A DNA stretch of 64,000 bases, from contig NZ_JAPYZV010000010.1 of NCBI RefSeq assembly GCF_027812955.1, positions 84,062 through 148,061 on the forward strand. Reading direction: 5' to 3'. The translations under genes and the position numbers were made by a program. Under the pieces are notes generated by a model, which searched no databases, was not told where the DNA came from, and worked only from the letters and a program-made list of their open reading frames with translations. This document shows positions 1 to 6,872 of this stretch, one piece after another (position 1 is the stretch's first letter; each line of letters opens with the position of its first letter). The stretch is from Pedococcus sp. 5OH_020. GTDB lineage: Bacteria > Actinomycetota > Actinomycetes > Actinomycetales > Dermatophilaceae.

Positions 1-2
1 CG

Positions 3-701
3 ATGCAGCGCTCCCTGGTGCAGGAGCTCGGTCGTCGCTGGGACGAGCCCGACAACGGCCTGTGGGAGATCCGGGGGCCGCTGCGTCACTTCACCCACTC
101 GCGGGTGATGGTGTGGGCGGCGTTCGACCGGGCCGTCCGTGCCGTGGAGGACTGGGGCCTGGAGGGCCCCGTCGACCGCTGGCGGGAGCTGCGCGAACGG
201 GTCCACGCGGAGATCCTCGAGAAGGGCTTCTCGAAGGAGCGCAACACCTTCACGCAGCACTACGACACGACCGAGGTCGACGCGTCGCTGCTACTCATCC
301 CCATCGTCGGGTTCCTGCCTCCGGAGGACCCGCGGGTCCACGGCACCATCGCGGCGATAGAGGCGGACCTCATGCGGGACGGCTTCCTGCTGCGCTACCG
401 GACCGAGACCGGCGTCGACGGGCTGTCCGGCGACGAGCATCCGTTCCTCGCCTGCTCGTGGTGGCTGGTCAGTGCCTACGCGATGTGCGGCCTGCTCGAC
501 AAGGCGCGTCCCCTGATGGACCGCTTGGTGGGGCTGCTCAACGACGTGGGGCTCGTCTCGGAGGAGTACGACCCCGTCGGCCGGCGCATGGTGGGCAACT
601 TCCCGCAGGCCTTCTCCCACCTGACCTTCATCGGCGCGGCGCACGCGATGGCCCAGGCCGAGGCCAAGGGCTCGGCGGACGCCGGGTCCCAGCTGCCATG
701 A
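3..701 (+). CDS. Glycoside hydrolase family 15 protein, C-terminal part
   Basis: This is the last ~232 residues of a GH15 (glucoamylase/trehalase-like) enzyme; the frame is open to the left window edge, so the true start lies outside. GH15 catalytic domains are alpha/alpha barrels that release glucose from alpha-glucans or trehalose. Visible family features are the segment NGLWEIRGP, the TFTQHYDTTEVDASLLLIP helix region, the DGL-GDEHPFLACSWWLVSAYA stretch and the closing NFPQAFSHLTFIGAA motif. Substrate (trehalose versus maltodextrin) cannot be decided from this piece. Its stop overlaps the next gene start (ATGA), so the two are probably co-transcribed. Confidence 0.85.
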   Translation: MQRSLVQELGRRWDEPDNGLWEIRGPLRHFTHSRVMVWAAFDRAVRAVEDWGLEGPVDRWRELRERVHAEILEKGFSKERNTFTQHYDTTEVDASLLLIPIVGFLPPEDPRVHGTIAAIEADLMRDGFLLRYRTETGVDGLSGDEHPFLACSWWLVSAYAMCGLLDKARPLMDRLVGLLNDVGLVSEEYDPVGRRMVGNFPQAFSHLTFIGAAHAMAQAEAKGSADAGSQLP

Positions 702-1396
702 GCGGCACGGTGGACGACCTCGCTCTGGTGTCCCGGCATACGGAGCTCCTCCTCGACACGGCGGCGGGGCTGAGCGACCTTTCGGCGGCCTCGTTGTGCC
801 AGGGCTGGACCCGCGGCCACGTGCTCACCCACGTCGCGCGCAACGCGGAGGCGGTAGGCCGCCTCAGTCGATGGGCTCTGACCGGCACGAGACACGAGAT
901 GTACCCCGGCGGCAGCACCGCCCGCGATGCCGAGATCGAGGCGGGCGCGGGGCGGGGCACGTCTGAGCAGGTTGAGGACCTCCGTCGCACCGCTGCCGAC
1001 CTCGAGCCGCTGCTCGCAGCCCTCAGCGGCCCGCGTGCCGTCGAGGAGGTGGAGATGCGGGGTGGCCTTCGGACCAGCGCCGACCGTCTGCCGTTCCTGC
1101 GTCTGCGCGAGGTGGTGTACCACCACGTCGACCTGGACGCCGGCTTCGGCTTCGCGGACGTGGAGCCTGACCTGCTCCGCCGGTTCGTCGCCGACGCCGT
1201 CGAGCGGCTGGCGGCAGACACGCGGGCGCCGGACCTGCTCGTGCGGTCCGAGGAGGGCGCGGTGTGGTCGACCGGGTCACGGGTGGTCTCGCCGGTGACG
1301 GGGCGCTTGGACGGCATCCTCCTCTGGCTCACCCGCCGGGACCCACGAGGAGTCCACTCGGCGGACCCGCTGCCCGAGCTGCCCAAGGGCGCCTGA
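698..1396 (+). CDS. Mycothiol-dependent maleylpyruvate isomerase family protein
   Basis: A 232-residue protein with the DinB-like four-helix fold used by mycothiol-dependent maleylpyruvate isomerases. The N-terminal LCQGWTRGHVLTHVARNAEAVGR carries the conserved W-T-R/H-x-x-T/H-V-A-R-N signature in which a His coordinates metal; the second His region is LREVVYHHVDLDAG. In the characterised relatives these residues bind a divalent metal and mycothiol helps isomerise maleylpyruvate. No gentisate pathway genes lie nearby, so the substrate here is unknown. The ATG at 698 overlaps the preceding stop by 4 nt and fixes the start. Confidence 0.8.
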   Translation: MSGTVDDLALVSRHTELLLDTAAGLSDLSAASLCQGWTRGHVLTHVARNAEAVGRLSRWALTGTRHEMYPGGSTARDAEIEAGAGRGTSEQVEDLRRTAADLEPLLAALSGPRAVEEVEMRGGLRTSADRLPFLRLREVVYHHVDLDAGFGFADVEPDLLRRFVADAVERLAADTRAPDLLVRSEEGAVWSTGSRVVSPVTGRLDGILLWLTRRDPRGVHSADPLPELPKGA

Positions 1397-1402
1397 GACC
1401 GA

Positions 1403-2095
1403 TCAGGAGGACGAAGCCGAGGAGACGGTCCGGACGCTGGCGCCGTTGATCCCGGCGCGTCGTGCCACCGCCACGGCTGCCAGCGCCGAGTGCACCTTGA
1501 GCTTGTGAAGGATGCTCTGCACGTGGGTCCGTACGGTGTTGGGCGACACGTGGAGCAGGTCCCCGATCTCGGTGCGGCTCATCCCCTCGACCAGACAGCC
1601 GAGCACCTCCAGCTCCCGGCTCGTCAGGTCGTCGATGCCCTGGACGTGCTCCAGACCCCTGCCGGTCCCCCGGGACAGTGCCATCAGCACCTCGGCCAGA
1701 AGGTCGGCGGGCACTCGAGTCTCACCCCGGACGACGCCACGGACGGCGTCCACCAACGCCGCCGCGGTCACGGTCTTGGGGACCCACCCTCGTACGCCGA
1801 GCTGGACCGCCTCCACGAGCTGGTCGTTGCCCTCCAGGCCCGTGGCGACGACGATGGCGACGTCCGGATCCCGGAGCAGGGCCTCCCTGGCCACCGTCAA
1901 CCCGTCCTCCCCCGCCATACCGAGGTCGAGGACGAGTACGTCGAAGCCGCCACGGTCCACCAGGCGGACTCCCGACGACAGCGTGGTCGCGGTGCCCACC
2001 ACCTCGAGGTCGGGGTAGTCCCTGAGGCAGACGGCCAACGCGTCGAGGAACACCTCGTGGTCGTCGACCAGGATCACTCGAGTCCGCTCCGGCAT
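1403..2095 (-). CDS. LuxR/NarL-family response regulator
   Basis: A 230-residue transcription factor with an N-terminal receiver domain (residues ~5-120; acidic pair D11-D12, phosphoacceptor D57 in VLVLDLGM, conserved Lys in WVPK) and a C-terminal LuxR helix-turn-helix (LTSRELEVLGCLVEGMSRTEIGDLL, then VSPNTVRTHVQSILHKL). It is transcribed toward the isomerase-like gene and lies 120 bp downstream of a second regulator of the same family (2216-2866). The nearby kinase at 2863-3528 may phosphorylate one or both; cross-talk is inference. Confidence 0.88.
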   Translation of the reverse strand: MPERTRVILVDDHEVFLDALAVCLRDYPDLEVVGTATTLSSGVRLVDRGGFDVLVLDLGMAGEDGLTVAREALLRDPDVAIVVATGLEGNDQLVEAVQLGVRGWVPKTVTAAALVDAVRGVVRGETRVPADLLAEVLMALSRGTGRGLEHVQGIDDLTSRELEVLGCLVEGMSRTEIGDLLHVSPNTVRTHVQSILHKLKVHSALAAVAVARRAGINGASVRTVSSASSS

Positions 2096-2215
2096 GGGCC
2101 CACCCTGACCTGCGCGGAACCTCTGAGAAACCGACCCGCGCCCGAGCGGGTGCTACGTCAAACAGGGGAAGGGACCAGGTGCCCGACACGGGCCCTGAGC
2201 AGCCGCGACGGCTGC

Positions 2216-2866
2216 TCAGCGCAGGTGGACCGGCCAGGACTCCTGGGAGCCGTGGGCCGACATCAGCGCCGCAGCCTGCAACCGCGAGTGCACGCCCAGC
2301 TTGGTCAGGAGGTTCTGCACATGGGTCCGCGCGGTGCTCCGCTGGACCCCGAGCGAGCCGGCCATCTCCTCGGTGGTCTGGCCCTCCATGATGCAGCGCA
2401 TGACCTGCCACTCGCGGTCGGTGAGGAACTGCAGGGCCCACAGCGGGTCCTCGGAGGACTTGTGCGGCCGCAGAGCCCGCTGCAGGAGCGACGGCTCCAC
2501 CGCCAGCTGACCTCGGACCGCCCGGTCCAGCATCTCGACGATCTCGGTGATCGGCTTCTCCTTGCCGACGTAGCCGGACGCGCCCTCGGCGATGGCGCGG
2601 CCCACGACGGCGTGGTCGGCCTCCGCGGAGAGCATCACGACCTTGGTGTCGGGCGAGGCCTCGCGCAGCTGGTGGATCGCCGCGACGGAGGTCCCGTCGG
2701 GGAAGTTCACGTCGAGCAGGCACACGTCAGGCTGGTGCTCCGCCACGGCCTGCACCGCCTCTTCCGGGTGGCCGGCCAGGGCGACGACCTCGTGGCCTGT
2801 TGCCGAGAGCGCCATCCCCAGTGCCTCGAGGAGCAGCCGGTGGTCGTCGCAGACAACGATCCTCAT
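2216..2866 (-). CDS. LuxR/NarL-family response regulator paired with adjacent kinase
   Basis: A 216-residue response regulator: receiver domain with D7-D8, phosphoacceptor D52 in CLLDVNFPDG and Lys in YVGKEKPI, then a LuxR-type HTH (LTDREWQVMRCIMEGQTTEEMAGSLGVQRSTARTHVQNLL). LTDRE and QTTEE are slightly divergent from LTxRE and xxxxEIA, but the recognition helix is intact. Its ATG overlaps the stop of the kinase gene by 4 nt (ATGA at 2863-2866), so kinase and regulator form a translationally coupled two-component pair. Target genes are not evident from the sequence. Confidence 0.88.
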   Translation of the reverse strand: MRIVVCDDHRLLLEALGMALSATGHEVVALAGHPEEAVQAVAEHQPDVCLLDVNFPDGTSVAAIHQLREASPDTKVVMLSAEADHAVVGRAIAEGASGYVGKEKPITEIVEMLDRAVRGQLAVEPSLLQRALRPHKSSEDPLWALQFLTDREWQVMRCIMEGQTTEEMAGSLGVQRSTARTHVQNLLTKLGVHSRLQAAALMSAHGSQESWPVHLR

Positions 2867-3528
2867 GACGCCACCGACCGCAGCGCCGCAGGAGCGAGAC
2901 AGATGTCGGCGACCACGCCGCCCTCCCGGGCCGTGTGGATCACGAAGGCGCCGTTGCAGGCCGCGACCATCGCACGGGTGGTGGTCAGTCCCAGCGAGGT
3001 ACGGGGAGACACCTGGCCCAGCCCCGGGCCGTCGTCCACGACCGTGAGGTGGACCCCGTCAGCGTCCGAGCGGACGCAGACCCTGACATGCCCGCCCTCC
3101 CCGGCCGCACGTACTGCGTTGTCGACCACGCAGGCCAGGGCCCGGCTCAGGGCGACCGGCCGGGCCCAGACGTCCGGAGCCGGTTCGGCCTGCACGGTGA
3201 TCTCGCAGGCGGCGGTGGCGCGGGCACGCTGGACGGCCGCCTCGGCGAGGAGCGTCACGTCCGTCGCCTCGATCTCGTCCGCCGCCGCCTCACTGAGGAC
3301 GGTGTCGACGAGGTCCGCGAGCCAGCGTGCCTGCCCGGCGATGCCGTCCATCTTCCAGCCCGCGTCGCCACCCTCGGTCCCGGCCAGCAGCAGGATCGCG
3401 GCCAGTGGCTGCCGCAGATCGTGCAGGAGTGCCCGCACGGTGTCGATGCTGTGACCAGCGACTTTCCCCTGGTCCTGGAGTACTGCACCCATGTCTTCCC
3501 TCACAGACCCGCGGACAGTGGCCGCCAC
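2863..3528 (-). CDS. Short soluble sensor histidine kinase
   Basis: A 221-residue kinase with no predicted membrane segment and essentially no sensor domain. A HisKA-like helix carries the likely phosphoacceptor H36 in LLHDLRQPLAAILLLA. The ATPase domain follows with an N box (VVDNAVRAAGEGG), a G1 box (VDDGPGLG) and a G2-like SLGLTTTRAMV. The missing input domain suggests a signal from a partner protein or regulation by oligomerisation. An in-frame ATG 12 codons downstream (near 3492) is an alternative start. It is coupled to the response regulator that follows. Confidence 0.82.
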   Translation of the reverse strand: MAATVRGSVREDMGAVLQDQGKVAGHSIDTVRALLHDLRQPLAAILLLAGTEGGDAGWKMDGIAGQARWLADLVDTVLSEAAADEIEATDVTLLAEAAVQRARATAACEITVQAEPAPDVWARPVALSRALACVVDNAVRAAGEGGHVRVCVRSDADGVHLTVVDDGPGLGQVSPRTSLGLTTTRAMVAACNGAFVIHTAREGGVVADICLAPAALRSVAS

Positions 3529-3876
3529 CCCCTGTGTGACCCCGTCGCTCCGCGACCGCTCAAACGTAGGACGTCAAAAAGCGGGCCAGCAATAGTCAAT
3601 AGGGACTAGCCGCGGTCACCTTCTTCCGCCGGTTCCTCCCGGTTGCCTCCTGTCGGCGGCCGGTGCGTCCCCTGGCATGACGAGAGGTCTGCGGCCACCT
3701 GGTACCGAACCGGACTCAGTGGTGCCCATCCCAGGCAGGTGCGGCTCCTCGACGACACTGGTCCGAATGCCTCCTTCAGGAGTCTGGACGAGCATGGCCC
3801 GTCGGGGCGGTGGGCCAGCTCATCACCGTCCGCCCCTCCTGACCAGTCGTCGACCACCGCCGCATCCGCGGCTCGT
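3529..3876. other. Intergenic region between kinase and EamA gene
   Basis: No convincing gene in about 350 bp. A relatively A/T-rich patch around 3560-3602 upstream of the kinase could hold its promoter (a TTGCTG and a TACGTT hexamer 18 nt apart on the minus strand). An open frame of 83 codons on the minus strand (3606-3857) has no recognisable domain and no family resemblance, so it is not called. Confidence 0.4.
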
Positions 3877-3882
3877 TAGAGT
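3877..3882 (+). promoter_or_regulatory. Probable -10 hexamer of leaderless EamA transcript
   Basis: TAGAGT ends 7 nt before the ATG at 3890. In actinobacteria the -10 hexamer TANNNT lies about 7 nt before the transcription start, so the mRNA would begin at the start codon. No Shine-Dalgarno sequence precedes the ATG. Confidence 0.5.
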
Positions 3883-3889
3883 GCCCGCC

Positions 3890-4795
3890 ATGGCCGCGAC
3901 ACGAGGGTGGACGGCACCGCGCTTCCCGGCGCGGCGGTCCTCAGCCTCTCCCCTCCTGCTCGTGGTCGCCGCCGTGGTGTCGGTCCAGTTCGGCGGAGCC
4001 CTTGCGGCCACCCTGGTGCCCCGGATCGGGGCCGCCGGCTCGGTGACCCTGCGACTGCTGTTCGCCACGGCGATCCTCTGGGCCTACGCCCGGCCGTCGC
4101 TGCGCGGCCACACCCGCCGGGCGTGGCTCACCGTGGTGGCGTTCGGGGTCACTCTGGGCCTGATGAACCTCTGCTTCTACGCCTCGCTCGGCCACCTGCC
4201 CATCGGCGTCGCGGTGACGGTCGAGTTCCTCGGACCTCTCACCCTTGCCACGGTGCTGGCTCGGCGGTCGCGGGACCTGGTCGCTGTCCTGGGAGCCGGA
4301 GTCGGGGTGCTGCTGATCTCCCGGGCGTTCGAGGTGCCGGTGGAGGACGTCGAATGGTCGGGCCTCGTGCTCGCCGCCCTGGCTGGAGCGTGCTGGGCGG
4401 GCTACATCCTGGCGAGTGGCCGAGCCGGCCGCGAGTTCCCCAAGCTGGACGGCCTGGCGCTTGCCATGGCGGTGGCCCTGGTGGTGACCCTTCCACTCGG
4501 CGTCCGGGCAGTCCCCCAGTGGACCGGTGAGGCGGTCCTGAAGGGGCTCGGCATCGCCGTCCTGTCCTCCGTGCTGCCCTACTCGCTGGAGCTCGCCGCG
4601 CTGCGCCGGCTGAGCGCCCGGGTCTTCGGGATCCTCCTCAGCCTCGAGCCGGCCGTCGCGGCGCTCGCGGGTTTCCTCGTGCTGGGGCAGCGGCTGTCCG
4701 GGACCCAGCTCGGCGGCATGGGGCTGGTCGTGCTGGCCAGCGCGCTGGTCATGGGCGCCGGCCAGCAGGCCGACCCGGCCGCGTCAGGAGGCTGA
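3890..4795 (+). CDS. EamA (drug/metabolite exporter, RhtA-like) family transporter
   Basis: A 301-residue inner-membrane protein with about ten hydrophobic helices, made of two tandem EamA repeats (roughly residues 15-140 and 155-290). Typical features are VSVQFGGALAATLVPRIGAAGSVTLRLLFA in the first helix pair, GVAVTVEFLGPLTLA at the end of repeat one, and ALRRLSARVFGILLSLEPAVAALAGFLVLGQRL in repeat two, which match RhtA-type threonine/homoserine exporters. Substrate is not determinable. The frame is open another 71 codons upstream, but that part is Pro/Arg-rich and non-hydrophobic; the ATG at 3890 also fits the leaderless promoter. Confidence 0.88.
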   Translation: MAATRGWTAPRFPARRSSASPLLLVVAAVVSVQFGGALAATLVPRIGAAGSVTLRLLFATAILWAYARPSLRGHTRRAWLTVVAFGVTLGLMNLCFYASLGHLPIGVAVTVEFLGPLTLATVLARRSRDLVAVLGAGVGVLLISRAFEVPVEDVEWSGLVLAALAGACWAGYILASGRAGREFPKLDGLALAMAVALVVTLPLGVRAVPQWTGEAVLKGLGIAVLSSVLPYSLELAALRRLSARVFGILLSLEPAVAALAGFLVLGQRLSGTQLGGMGLVVLASALVMGAGQQADPAASGG

Positions 4796-4804
4796 GGGCG
4801 TCAC

Positions 4805-4833
4805 GAGCGACGACGATACCGTCGAGGTCGCTC
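4805..4833. terminator. Possible bidirectional hairpin terminator
   Basis: GAGCGAC (4805-4811) pairs with GTCGCTC (4827-4833) and encloses a second GACG/CGTC stem with an ATAC loop. It lies between the convergent EamA and TerC genes and touches the TerC stop codon. There is no U-tract, which is common in high-GC actinobacteria. Confidence 0.4.
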
Positions 4834-5869
4834 AGGAGGCCGAGGACGGCACCTTGGCGTCCTTGCGTGACCTCCACAGGCTGGCCACCGTCGTGACTCC
4901 CAGGATCAGCACGATGGCGCCGAGGGAGACGGAGATGGGGATGTCCGGCGCTGCCGTGACGTGCTGCCCGCCGTTGACGAACGGCAGCTCGTTCTCGTGC
5001 AGGGCGTGCAGCACGAGCTTCACGCCGATGAAGGCGAGCAGCACCGCCAGGCCGAGGGTGAGATAGACCAGTTTCTTGAGCAGGCCACCGATGAGGAAGT
5101 ACAGCTGACGCAGACCCATGAGCGCGAACAGGTTCGCCGTGAGGACGAGGTACGGCTCCTTGGTCAGGCCGTAGATCGCGGGGATCGAGTCGAGGGCGAA
5201 CAGCAGGTCCGTCGTGCCGAGAGCCATGATGACGATGAACATCGGGGTGGCCAGCCTCCGACCGTTCACCGTGGTGAAGAGCTTCGCCCCGTCATAGCGG
5301 TCCGTGGCACGGAACCGGCGCTCCACCCACGCCATGAAGCGGTTCTCCTCGTACTCGTCGTCGTCGCTCTGCCCCTCCTTGGCGAGCTTGACCGCGGTGT
5401 AGACCAGGAAGGCGCCGAACAGGTAGAACACCCACGAGAACTGGTTGATCGCCGCCGCGCCCACCGCGATGAAGATGCCGCGCAGCACGATCGCGATGAT
5501 GATGCCGATGAGCAGGGCCGACTGCTGAAGCTTCTGAGGTACGCCGAACCTGGCCATGATGAGCAGGAAGATGAAGAGGTTGTCGACGCTGAGCGAGTAC
5601 TCGGTGAGCCAGCCGGCGTAGTACTCGGTCATGAACTTCGCACCGGCCTGGTCGTGGGTGAACCACCAGACTCCCAGTCCGAACAGGACCGCGGCGCCGA
5701 CGTACAGGACCAGGGCCCCCGAGACCTCTTTCGTGGTGGGCACGTGAGGGCGCCGGGCCACGACGAAGACGTCGAACAGCAGCACAGCGGCCATCAGCCC
5801 GATGGTCAGGCACCAGACCCAGGTGGGGACTTCCATCTGACTAGCGGTGGTAGCGGTGAGCACGGTCAC
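4832..5869 (-). CDS. TerC family integral membrane protein (Alx/MeeF-like metal exporter)
   Basis: A 345-residue polytopic membrane protein of the TerC family. Hallmarks are the acidic helix motif YSLSVDNLFIFLLIMARF and the second motif MALGTTDLLFALDSIPAIYGLT, which supply membrane-embedded Asp residues. Family members such as Alx of E. coli and MeeF/MeeY of B. subtilis export manganese or metallate secreted enzymes. The leader carries a probable yybP-ykoY manganese riboswitch, which supports a manganese role. The start is a GTG with GGAGG a few bases upstream. The last ~20 residues are a short soluble tail. Confidence 0.93.
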   Translation of the reverse strand: MTVLTATTASQMEVPTWVWCLTIGLMAAVLLFDVFVVARRPHVPTTKEVSGALVLYVGAAVLFGLGVWWFTHDQAGAKFMTEYYAGWLTEYSLSVDNLFIFLLIMARFGVPQKLQQSALLIGIIIAIVLRGIFIAVGAAAINQFSWVFYLFGAFLVYTAVKLAKEGQSDDDEYEENRFMAWVERRFRATDRYDGAKLFTTVNGRRLATPMFIVIMALGTTDLLFALDSIPAIYGLTKEPYLVLTANLFALMGLRQLYFLIGGLLKKLVYLTLGLAVLLAFIGVKLVLHALHENELPFVNGGQHVTAAPDIPISVSLGAIVLILGVTTVASLWRSRKDAKVPSSAS

Positions 5870-5895
5870 GGGGTCCTCCGGTCACGAAGAAGTGG

Positions 5896-6021
5896 CCGGA
5901 GGTCTCTCCCGCCCCTTGACGGTGCGGACCGGCTCCCCGGGCCGGTATGCCGCGCCGCCCAGCAGGCAGCGCCACAGACGACCGTGATGACGAGGACACC
6001 GCGTGGGGATACTCCCCTCCG
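5896..6021 (-). promoter_or_regulatory. Probable yybP-ykoY manganese riboswitch upstream of TerC gene
   Basis: Read on the minus strand, CGGAGG (6021-6016) runs directly into GGAGTA, and at the other end GAGAGACCTCCGG (ending 5896) closes the same stem through CCTCCG. This copies the yybP-ykoY layout: stem P1, the conserved loop GGGGAGUA, internal helices, and a second conserved loop ending in an A-rich GACC that returns into P1. Known members bind Mn2+ and control TerC/Alx-type exporters. It ends about 26 nt before the TerC start codon, so translational control is plausible. The call rests on motif matching by eye. Confidence 0.7.
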
Positions 6022-6133
6022 AGTGGTGGCCCCAGTGTCCCAGAAATCCGGCCAGGACCCCAAACCGGCGCACCCGACGACGGGTTGGCCGGCCTTCGAC
6101 CGGGTAGCTACGCGGTGGAGAGGCACGACCACA

Positions 6134-6273
6134 TGAGCGAGACGTCCACCGATATCTCCACCGATATCTCCACCGACATGTCGACCGACACGGCCACCGG
6201 CGAGACCCGCTACTGCACAGAGGAGAGGACTGAACGGCGATGCCCCGACGCAAGGATCCCGGCCCGAGCGTGA
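6134..6273 (+). CDS. Candidate small repetitive protein upstream of DUF7218 gene
   Basis: A 46-codon frame with a possible Shine-Dalgarno GGAGAGG (6117-6123). Its N-terminal half is five imperfect four-residue repeats of the type D-x-S-T and has strong G/C third positions, which argues for translation. The second half has poor codon bias, contains the ribosome-binding site of the next gene and overlaps that gene start out of frame by 34 nt. It may be a real small acidic Thr/Ser-rich peptide, a leader peptide coupled to DUF7218, or chance. No family is recognised. Confidence 0.35.
6139..6198 (+). repeat. 12-bp tandem repeat, five imperfect copies
   Basis: Five consecutive 12-bp units related to GATATCTCCACC: 6139-6150, 6151-6162, 6163-6174, 6175-6186, 6187-6198. 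Copies two and three are identical; the outer ones differ at several bases. The unit length keeps the frame of the small ORF that contains it. Confidence 0.85.
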
Positions 6274-6512
6274 AGGACCCCGAGCTCTACGAGAAGCTTC
6301 GGGACGAGGGCAACTCCAAGGAGAAGTCGGCGCGTATCGCGAACGCCGCCGCGAGGCAGGGGCGGTCAGCCGTCGGACGGCGCGGTGGCAAGAGCGGGGA
6401 CTACGACGACTGGACCGTCAAGGACCTACGGCGCAAAGCCGCCGACCTCGACATCCGCGGACGGTCCTCGATGAGCAAGCAGGAGCTCATCTCGGCGCTG
6501 CGGAACCACTAG
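6240..6512 (+). CDS. DUF7218 / Rho-N (SAP-like) domain small protein
   Basis: A 90-residue basic protein. The first half (PSVKDPELYEKLRDEGNSKEKSARIANAAARQGRSAVGRRGG) is the DUF7218 signature. The C-terminal ~40 residues (YDDWTVKDLRRKAADLDIRGRSSMSKQELISALRNH) are a Rho termination factor N-terminal/SAP-like helix-extended loop-helix that usually binds nucleic acid. Such proteins are common in soil actinobacteria and their role is unknown. A good AGGAGAGGA ribosome-binding site lies about 8 nt before the ATG. It converges with the YjbR gene, overlapping by 4 nt. Confidence 0.82.
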   Translation: MPRRKDPGPSVKDPELYEKLRDEGNSKEKSARIANAAARQGRSAVGRRGGKSGDYDDWTVKDLRRKAADLDIRGRSSMSKQELISALRNH

Positions 6513-6859
6513 CCCTCCCCCGCAGCGGGCCTCCGGGACTTCGGCAGCTTGCTGACGACCGTGTCGTAGGAGGCGTCCATCGCCTCGCGCAGCTCGTCGT
6601 CGGGGATGGCGCCCGCGATGGCCAGCGTGTTCCACCCCGACCGGCCGATGTAGGGCATGACCGAGGCGTCCTGGGGATACTGCAGCAGCCACTCGTCCGC
6701 CTCCGCCCGGGTGGCCCCGCACTTCAGCCCGACGGAGGTTGTGCCGAGGAAGGCGAAGATCTTGTCGCTGACCTTGGCGACCTGGTCGTCCTCCCACGGC
6801 TGGTCCAGCCACGCACCGGGCTTGGCGAGGCAGTAGTCCCGGACCTCGTCGGGGGTCAT
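6509..6859 (-). CDS. MmcQ/YjbR family DNA-binding-like protein
   Basis: A 116-residue single-domain protein of the MmcQ/YjbR family (CyaY-like alpha/beta fold). The family signature is spread over the whole length: an N-terminal segment with KPGAWLDQPWEDDQVAKVSDKIFAFLG, the central GLKCGATRAEADEWL, and the Y-IGRSGWNTLAIAGAIPDDELREAMDASYDTVVSKLPK block. Structure suggests binding of DNA or another polyanion, but no biochemical role is established. It lies 13 nt downstream of uvrB on the same strand and may be transcribed with it. Confidence 0.88.
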   Translation of the reverse strand: MTPDEVRDYCLAKPGAWLDQPWEDDQVAKVSDKIFAFLGTTSVGLKCGATRAEADEWLLQYPQDASVMPYIGRSGWNTLAIAGAIPDDELREAMDASYDTVVSKLPKSRRPAAGEG

Positions 6860-6872
6860 GGGCGTCCAGCCG

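Noticed and set aside
1490..3454. Long plus-strand open frame (654 codons)
   Set aside because: It is antisense to two response regulators and a kinase whose motifs are unmistakable, and has no domain of its own. Such shadow frames are routine in DNA this rich in G+C.
3606..3857. Minus-strand ORF of 83 codons between kinase and EamA gene
   Set aside because: No ribosome-binding site, no family resemblance and no distinct codon bias.
6139..6198. CRISPR-like array
   Set aside because: The 12-bp units are directly adjacent without spacers, so this is a simple tandem repeat.
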